A stretch of DNA of 64,000 bases from Torreya grandis (Eukaryota > Streptophyta > Pinopsida > Cupressales > Taxaceae), in contig JARHVA010000123.1 in NCBI GenBank assembly GCA_037957365.1, positions 3,364,501 through 3,428,500 of the forward strand, read 5' to 3'. Below the pieces are notes generated by a model. The model saw only the letters and a program-made list of their open reading frames with translations, did no database searches and had not been told where the DNA came from. Shown here piece by piece: positions 57,613-64,000 of the stretch. Both the position numbers and the translations under genes were made by a program. Positions within the stretch are counted from its first letter, which is position 1. Every line of letters starts with the position of its first letter.

Positions 57613-58534
57613 TTTCAAGGTTGTTTGGTGTGTTTGGGCCTCATTGACAACACCCAGAGATTAGTCTCGCCTCCGCTCACCCCAATGAAGGTCGTTTGGT
57701 GGAGTCGCAGTGTCCTAATTTGGATCGGAGATACCTCTGGGTTAAAATAATAATAATAATAGTAATAAAAATTGCGAACGATCATTGTGTTTTCTTCGTG
57801 AATTGTCTACCTTTACCAAAATAGCAATTAACTTCCTACTAATCAAAGACATCTTAATACATTAGTATAAATTGAATAAATATCCACACAAAAAAAAATT
57901 AAAACATTAAAAAAATTACACAACAGAGCAGTGGAGCCTTCATTTTCTAAAAGCTTCTATTTGCAAAATGTTTGTAAGTATTTAGTCCCTAGTCGCAAAC
58001 CCATGTTAAGTAGGGCACTTAATTAAGAACATAGAGTCCAAATTAAGTTGTCCAATGTTAGTAACATTTATTCGTAACCCATAAATTGAAAATTGAAATT
58101 TGTAATGATCTCCATGGGAAAATGCGTGTAATTAATAAAAGCGATATGGACGTCAGAGCTCTTATTTCTTAATTCATGTTTGTTCGTTGTGTTGTGTTAA
58201 AGGATGCTACTAATTGCTAAACTTGTTGGTGATTTAAACGATGTCCAAGAAATTGGCCTTGTTTGTTGGTTACACTTGCCAGTTGAATCGGTGCCCTCCG
58301 ATAAATTTTTAGGTTTCCTTCCAAAGACTTTGTTAAAATTCTCTTTTTCTTCGTTATACAATTGAAAAAATGTTATTTTGATTAGTTAAAAGAGATCAAA
58401 TCATTTAGGGACTGTTTGAGATGTTTGTTGGGCGTCGTATGGCCGTATGGCACACTACACCCCTGTATGGTTGTTTCCAAACATCGTACCATTGTTTGGA
58501 AATGCATTGAACTATACATGATTGAACCATAGGG
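57613..58534. other. Intergenic, no gene recognised
   Basis: AT-rich, with no open frame of interest. Confidence 0.4.
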
Positions 58535-58880
58535 GATTTGAGAAAGAAGTAATGTAAATCACATGACAAGTCATACACTGAAATAATAGAAGGGGGTATG
58601 TACTAATCGAAGCTATACAACTATCAAATGAAATAATGACTATATTGGGCATGTGAGGTCTTTATTTTCAAGTTGTATGATTGCAAATCATATGATGTGT
58701 CCCTTATGATTTGAGAAAGAAGTAATGTAAATCACATGACAAATCATACGTTGAAAGAACATAAGGGAGCATGTATTGATCGACGCTATACAACTATCAA
58801 ACAAAATAATGACTATATTGGGTGTCTGAGGTCTTTGTTTTCAAGTTATGTGACTGCAAGTTGTACAATGTGTCTTTATT
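58535..58880. repeat. Tandem duplication, 173-bp period
   Basis: gatttgagaaagaagtaatg ... gatgtgtc occurs at 58535-58707 and again at 58708-58880, with shared words aatcacatgacaa, gctatacaactatcaa and aaataatgactatattgggt/c. Confidence 0.85.
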
Positions 58881-58972
58881 AATGAGTATTTAAATCAACA
58901 TTAAATGTTAATTTTTGGAAGTGTAGGAATGTGAATCAAATGAAAATTAGATCAATCATTGACAAGTAAATG

Positions 58973-60945
58973 ATTTTTTATTTTTATTAATGGATGATGT
59001 GAGGGTTGGGGGGTCCCTCTCCCTTTTATTAAACGAAACAAAAATGAGATTACAAGAAAGCAGGTAAAACCCTCCAAACAAGCCTTTCGAGGAAGGAGCA
59101 AAGACAAACAAAACAAGCCACAAAGGGCTGCCAAACCATATAGAAAAAAAAAAACCCACGAAAACAACAAGAAAGAGAAAAGGGGCTAAACCCCAGTTAG
59201 AAACCAACAACTTCAACAGTGTCACCACCACCATCAATGGTGGGGCCACCAATCGTGCACTGGGACAAAGGAAACACCCTAGTTGCCATGTCTTTCTAGA
59301 GACTCATCCACCTCAGCCATGTTCCCACTCAGTGCATGTCGGCATCTCCCACCTTCGGGGTGGTGGTCTTCCAATGACGAAGCCTTGCCCTATCAACATT
59401 GCACTTCAGAAAGACTCCTCCCAAGCTTGGAGAAACATAACTGCCATTCAAATGAGCCCTTAATTGTGCAATAACCACCCTGTGAGGTGTTTGGAAACTA
59501 ACTTCTGCTCCTGAAGGGGGACCCTACTAAAGGGGTCCCCCAAAAACCCTGAGAAGGGGTTTGATTGCTACACTACCATGGGAGAGGTTCTCCAACTTAT
59601 GACTACCACAACCAAAGTGAAGGGAGTACAAAGTTCATCTAAATCCAATTCATGAATGAAATGCCCCTTTGGGCTAGGGTGTTTTAAACATGACTCCATA
59701 TGCTCTAGGTGCTCAACCACCACATATAAACTTGTTTCTAGTTCACAAAAAGCTTGCAGAGGAATCAATCCTAGCTTGTTGTGAGTGGAGAAGGGGAGCG
59801 GGTGCTCGACACCATAATCAAGTGCCTCTACTGCTTCCTCTAAACCAACCCTAAAAGTCGGGCACATGATTCTTCTACCAACCGCCACAGTTTATTGCTT
59901 ATCTTTCGAGAAGAGTAGGAAATTGCCAATGAAAGTTGATGCTAGTAATGAGTTTACCTTCACCTTGTGAATAGTCTCCAGCACCACTTGGCCAATAACT
60001 TCTCTAATGCCCTGTAGGACATTTACTTATTGGACGATGAAAATTCTTTTGAGCTGTGAGTCGGAAACATGCCCGTTGAACACCAATTCCCTCTTAGATG
60101 CCTCTACACGTAGCAGGGGTTCACTTAGTGCCACTTGAAGCATAGGGTCCATGGAAATAAAGAGAACCAAAGTAGAGCTAAATGGGGCATCAAGAATGAG
60201 GGTTTGGAAGAGAGAGCGAATGCGTAATGTATGTGCTCTTCACCACAAACACATTCAATAAAAAGGCAGTGGGAGAGTGTCATGCATGTGGTGCGGATCC
60301 CATAAGATCAATGCAAGCCAATGATGGGTGGCATGCCCGTCATAAAGGGGAACACCTCCCAATGTACTCCAAACTTATGCCATCCTTTCAAATGCCCCAA
60401 CTACTCCAATCATTGCCCACGATTAATTCCTCATGTTGATCGACTCCCTTATTGGCCAATATGTTTGTTGTGGAATTTGCTTCACATAAGCAATGGGACA
60501 CTTCCCAAAGGCTTACGTTGTTCAACAGTGCCCAACCAGGGTTAATGATGTTATTGATGTTCCAGGATCTTACTTTTCGACTCTTTAAAGTTTGAATAAT
60601 AACTTTGGAATCACCTTTAATGATAACTCGTTCGATCCTACAGTGAGATAGTAACTCCAAGCTTAGGATAAGGGCTTGCATCACAGCCTTATTGTTGGTG
60701 CCATCAACCAGTCTCTTCTATGCAGCTCGAACAAGTGAGCCTGCACAATCCTAGATCACGCATCCTATACCAGATGTCTCAAGATTTCCCTTGGCCGCTC
60801 CATCAAAATTCAATTTGAAAAAGCCAAGGGGAGGCATCCAGTCCATTTTGCCTTCACATCTCAAAACCTTCAACAATACTATCAATCCATTCATAACGAC
60901 AAGGAAATGAAATATACTTAAATAACATTGTAAAAAACATTTCAA
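58973..60945 (-). mobile_element. LINE 3' part with RNase H domain, minus strand
   Basis: At its minus-strand 5' side, 60751-60945 gives PPLGFFKLNFDGAAKGNLET, then SGIGCVI. After a frame break, 60388-60684 gives IKGDSKVIIQTL and a later C-terminal part. Together these match the plant RNase H domain (RVT_3: KLNFDGA, GDSxxVI) found at the end of L1-type LINE polymerases and some cellular genes. The element ends at an A-rich stretch (t-rich on plus, 58973-58990) after a Phe/Leu-rich region (58952-59252). The RT core is missing. The link between the RNase H part and the tail 1.4 kb away is inferred from shared orientation. Confidence 0.7.
59568..59888 (-). CDS. 106-codon frame of unknown function inside the LINE 3' region
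   Basis: A minus-strand frame with no recognised domain between the RNase H remnant and the A-rich tail. It may be part of the LINE's 3' region. There is no sign that it is a host gene. Confidence 0.2.
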   Translation of the reverse strand: MAVGRRIMCPTFRVGLEEAVEALDYGVEHPLPFSTHNKLGLIPLQAFCELETSLYVVVEHLEHMESCLKHPSPKGHFIHELDLDELCTPFTLVVVVISWRTSPMVV

Positions 60946-61146
60946 TATTTAAATACTAAACTTTATAGTTGCTAAAATTCTATTATTATAATTTTTTTGA
61001 TTGATTAGAACCAAATAAATTATTTGATTTAGTGAGCACTATACCATCCTTTCTTTAACAAAACTAATAATACACACAAATTAATATTTAAATATTTAGT
61101 TAAAATTTAATTTAATATTTTAAAAATACTTTTAAAATTAAAATTC

Positions 61147-61197
61147 AATATTTTAATATATATGTAAGTTATTAAAAAATATATATATTAAAATATT
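61147..61197. repeat. Inverted repeat, 17-bp perfect arms, overlapping the next hairpin
   Basis: aatattttaatatatat (61147-61163) and its exact reverse complement (61181-61197), separated by 17 bp. Confidence 0.85.
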
Positions 61198-61235
61198 ATC
61201 AAAGTTATAGATATATAACTTTGATAATATTTTAA
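61188..61235. repeat. Perfect hairpin, 22-bp arms, 4-bp loop
   Basis: Arms at 61188-61209 and 61214-61235 are exact reverse complements around a gata loop. It shares ten bases with the right arm of the inverted repeat at 61147-61197, so the two hairpins are mutually exclusive. Confidence 0.92.
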
Positions 61236-63861
61236 CACAGTTTTATGTCAATAATTTTTTTTGTGTTCACACATAACTCTTGAACAAATATAAAAAGTTA
61301 AAAAAAGTCAATCAACAAGCAGAAAAGTGTGTGCTGCCCATAGTTCACTTTAAAGGTTATGATTCATGAACGATGTGACTTGTGTGCATGCATTTTTTCT
61401 AGGTCTGAAAAGTATTCATGATTCATGTGGAAAGGTCATGATTTGTGTGCTTCCCATTACTCTATTCATACATGATTTTTTTCCCAAGTTGGATCAATGT
61501 GGGGCATGGAGATTCAAAAGGGAGAAAGTTAAGGAATGAAAGAGAAAGTTCATTGGCATTTTGTGCCATTGGTTTCGAACTCTTAGTGTAATGGTTGAGG
61601 GCTATTGATGTATTCTCCTTGGGGAATGTGTTTGTCGACTAGCAATGATATAAATCTAATGACAAGTGTGAGATTTAGATGAGAATTTTCCAACTCTGAC
61701 CCATTTATCAATCTAATGATAAGGTCAATCTTCCAACTCTGACCCATGGATATCTGGGTTCTTTTCTTCTTTTGGATGTTTACCCTTCTTGATAAGGTTC
61801 ATAGTCCCTCTAATAGATCACTATCAAGTTTTATAATGTTTTTATAATTTAAATAATAACATATTATAATACATGTTTAATTTAATAAATTAATGTTGAA
61901 ATAATAAATATTTCAGATTTGTGTGTATTTTATTTTAAGTATTCAAATTAATTGTTTTAATATTTTTATAATTGATTTTTTGATGAATGGATTCGTATCT
62001 TATATATGTTAATATATTTATGTATTTATAAACTTCTTGAATTCAAATTAAGATTTTATTCGTACACAATATAACATATAACGGGTAAGAAGGATCAAAA
62101 AATTAGGAACACATGAAATAAGAGACTCAAAACAAGAGTCGAGCCTACCCTATAATTGTACGTTTTGTTTCTAAAAAAATAAGAAAAAAAGAAAAGAACA
62201 ACCAAATATATAAGGAAAACACACGAATAACAAATTAATTTAAATTGATGATTGACAAATATAAAAATACCCTAAAATAATACAATTTTACAACAAATTA
62301 CTACCCATATAAAAATAAAGTGTCCACTCCTATATTAAAATAACAATTTAATTTAAAACTAAATAGATCATTAAACTTATGTAATTTATTATTTAAATAT
62401 TTTTTATAAAAAATTTACCAATATATATTTTAATTGGTATTCAAATAATCTTTATAAATAATATTTTAAATGACATTTAAAAATAATAATAATAACCACA
62501 AAATAAGGGTAGTACTTTATTAATTATTATTAATATAGAATCATTGAGCATTATAACATACTAAATGTACATGGACATGGACAAAATAATTAACGATTTG
62601 ATTTTTTATCAAACCTCTCATAATAAAATAGCATATATTTTAATTTAATATTTTAAAAATAAATAAATTATAATTATATATATTTTATTAAATGATAGAT
62701 AAAAATTATTATATATAAAAAAGTACATAGAAATTGTTATATATAAAATATGGTGTAAAATAATATTATATTGTAAAAATTTTAAAATGATTATAATTTT
62801 AAATTTACTTTTCTAAAATAATGTACTTTTACAAATAATCTGACAATTGAATTTGAAAATAGTATATGGAAAAATGAAAGTCAATGCAATATTCTTGTCT
62901 ATATAAATGATAACAATACATAATAAAGGTTATATTGTATCAGGGGTATCTACAATTATTAGTAGATATGTAAAATATTTGAAAATGTGTGATTAATAGA
63001 TTGATGGAGTTTACTTTGTGTTCTTAGTGGTGGTATTTGTGTAGTTCGTGATTTTATTTATTTTGGGAGTATGATTGATTGTTATGTATATATTTTTAAA
63101 TAAATTATTTTTATTTTTATCTTTAAAAGTAACGATCTAATTGTATATTCCATTATATCTACTTTGGGATTGCGTTATATTGATTTAGTTTATTTGTGCA
63201 TAAATAAATATTGTAGAAAAATAAAAAGTAAATAATAATTTAATGCATATGTATAACTCTTTTTCATTGCAAATACACACCACATGTTTCTTTATAATAA
63301 TATTTTTTATTTACATAATGTTATTTTTGATATCATACAATAAAATTAAATATAATATAAAAGAAACAAAAGATATATATCAATTATATTTAATGATTTG
63401 AAGATATACCTTCAAAATACTTCAAAGACCTATCACATATCCACTTGTAAGCACAAAGAATTCTACATTCAATATTCGAATGAGTATAAGAATTGCATCG
63501 AAGTTGTTACTTGTGCCAACATTTAGTTTCTATGTATTCCCATAAATGCCTTACACAAGCGTACTTTGTACCAGGAGCCATCAAATTGTGGTAAGTGGGA
63601 ATAAGTTTGGGTTGTTCCCCAGCTACTATGCCTGATTAAGGTTTTCAGGAGCATTCAATGACCCAAAAGATCTGCAGAACTAAATCTTTCTCGTAGAGAA
63701 ATTGACATATAAATGAGTATATGATCATTAAAAATAACATCATAGTTTTAGAGGAATCTTTATAAAAAAAATTGATGCCTACCATTTTTAAATGAGGTTA
63801 ATTGTTGTTTTTGTATGTTCTATTTTAGTTATAGTATATGTTGAGTTACAATTTATATGGT

Positions 63862-63935
63862 TGAGTTAGGACTCAAATTTAGGACTCTTTATTTGTTGTT
63901 ATGGTGTTTTATCAATTGAACTATCGATGGTTTGG
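63862..63935 (-). mobile_element. tRNA-derived SINE-like head, minus strand
   Basis: On the minus strand, tagttcaattgataaaacac (A-box region, 63904-63923) precedes aaatttgagtcct (B-box-like, 63868-63880) at tRNA-like spacing, close to the TAGCTCAGTTGGTAGAGC / GGTTCGAATCC pattern but mutated. Confidence 0.45.
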
Positions 63936-64000
63936 GTGTGGCTTATTTTAAACATTCTATTTAAGCCACACTTCAGGGACTTGGGGCTTCTAGTTTGGGT

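Larger units (their letters stand above)
60946..63860. other. Very AT-rich stretch, no gene
   Basis: Nearly 3 kb dominated by A/T with alternating ta and at runs and no open frame longer than a few dozen codons. It contains long inverted repeats at 61147-61235. It resembles a matrix-attachment-like or heterochromatic spacer, but that is inference. Confidence 0.5.

Noticed and set aside
1..64000. CRISPR arrays, bacterial operons, ribosomal RNA genes, riboswitches
   Set aside because: None seen. The intron structure and repeat content are those of a plant nuclear genome.

Overview
This window is plant nuclear DNA, most likely from a conifer or another large-genome gymnosperm. It is AT-rich, has no dense protein-coding stretch, and is full of old retrotransposons. 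Its one host gene keeps short, intact exons spread over tens of kilobases. The species cannot be named from the sequence.

The host gene is a purple acid phosphatase (PAP) on the minus strand. The start codon is at 56749-56751 and the stop at 12728-12730. Eight exons join with exact GT..AG borders and matching phases into a 464-residue secreted protein that has every metal-ligand motif of the family. Exon total is 1,395 bp; the coding span is 44 kb. The introns are, in order, 1,766, 858, 12,431, 18,358, 1,281, 7,824 and 111 bp, and most of the size is retrotransposon sequence.

Layout. 1-11.4 kb, downstream of PAP: decayed L1-type LINE pieces, several short tandem duplications and a C-rich island. 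11.46-12.17 kb: a poly(A)-tailed repeat whose relative lies inverted at about 7.8-8.2 kb. 12.7-21.2 kb: PAP exons 8, 7 and 6; intron 6 holds two tRNA-derived SINE-like pieces and a 6-kb LTR element with a gag on the minus strand (TSD GTAGC). 22.5 kb: exon 5. 22.6-41.0 kb: the 18-kb intron 4, with a LINE split by a solo LTR (TSD TAAGA), a 5.5-kb LTR element (TSD CTATT) and a 4.2-kb LTR element (TSD ctatg/ccatg). 41.0-41.2 kb: exon 4. 41.2-53.6 kb: intron 3, with a gag-protease LTR element (likely TSD ATTTT) and a decayed Ty1/copia pol on the minus strand. 53.6-56.75 kb: exons 3, 2 and 1. 56.75-64 kb: upstream flank with a SINE-like piece, a 173-bp tandem repeat, a LINE with an RNase H domain, and a very AT-rich stretch with long perfect hairpins.

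The three LTR elements at 28.8-47.6 kb look like one lineage. They share tRNA-Met-type primer sites, similar LTR termini and a matching N-terminal gag block, yet none has reverse transcriptase or integrase. They are large non-autonomous elements that would have needed proteins from another element to move. All calls are by eye from the sequence; no database search was run.
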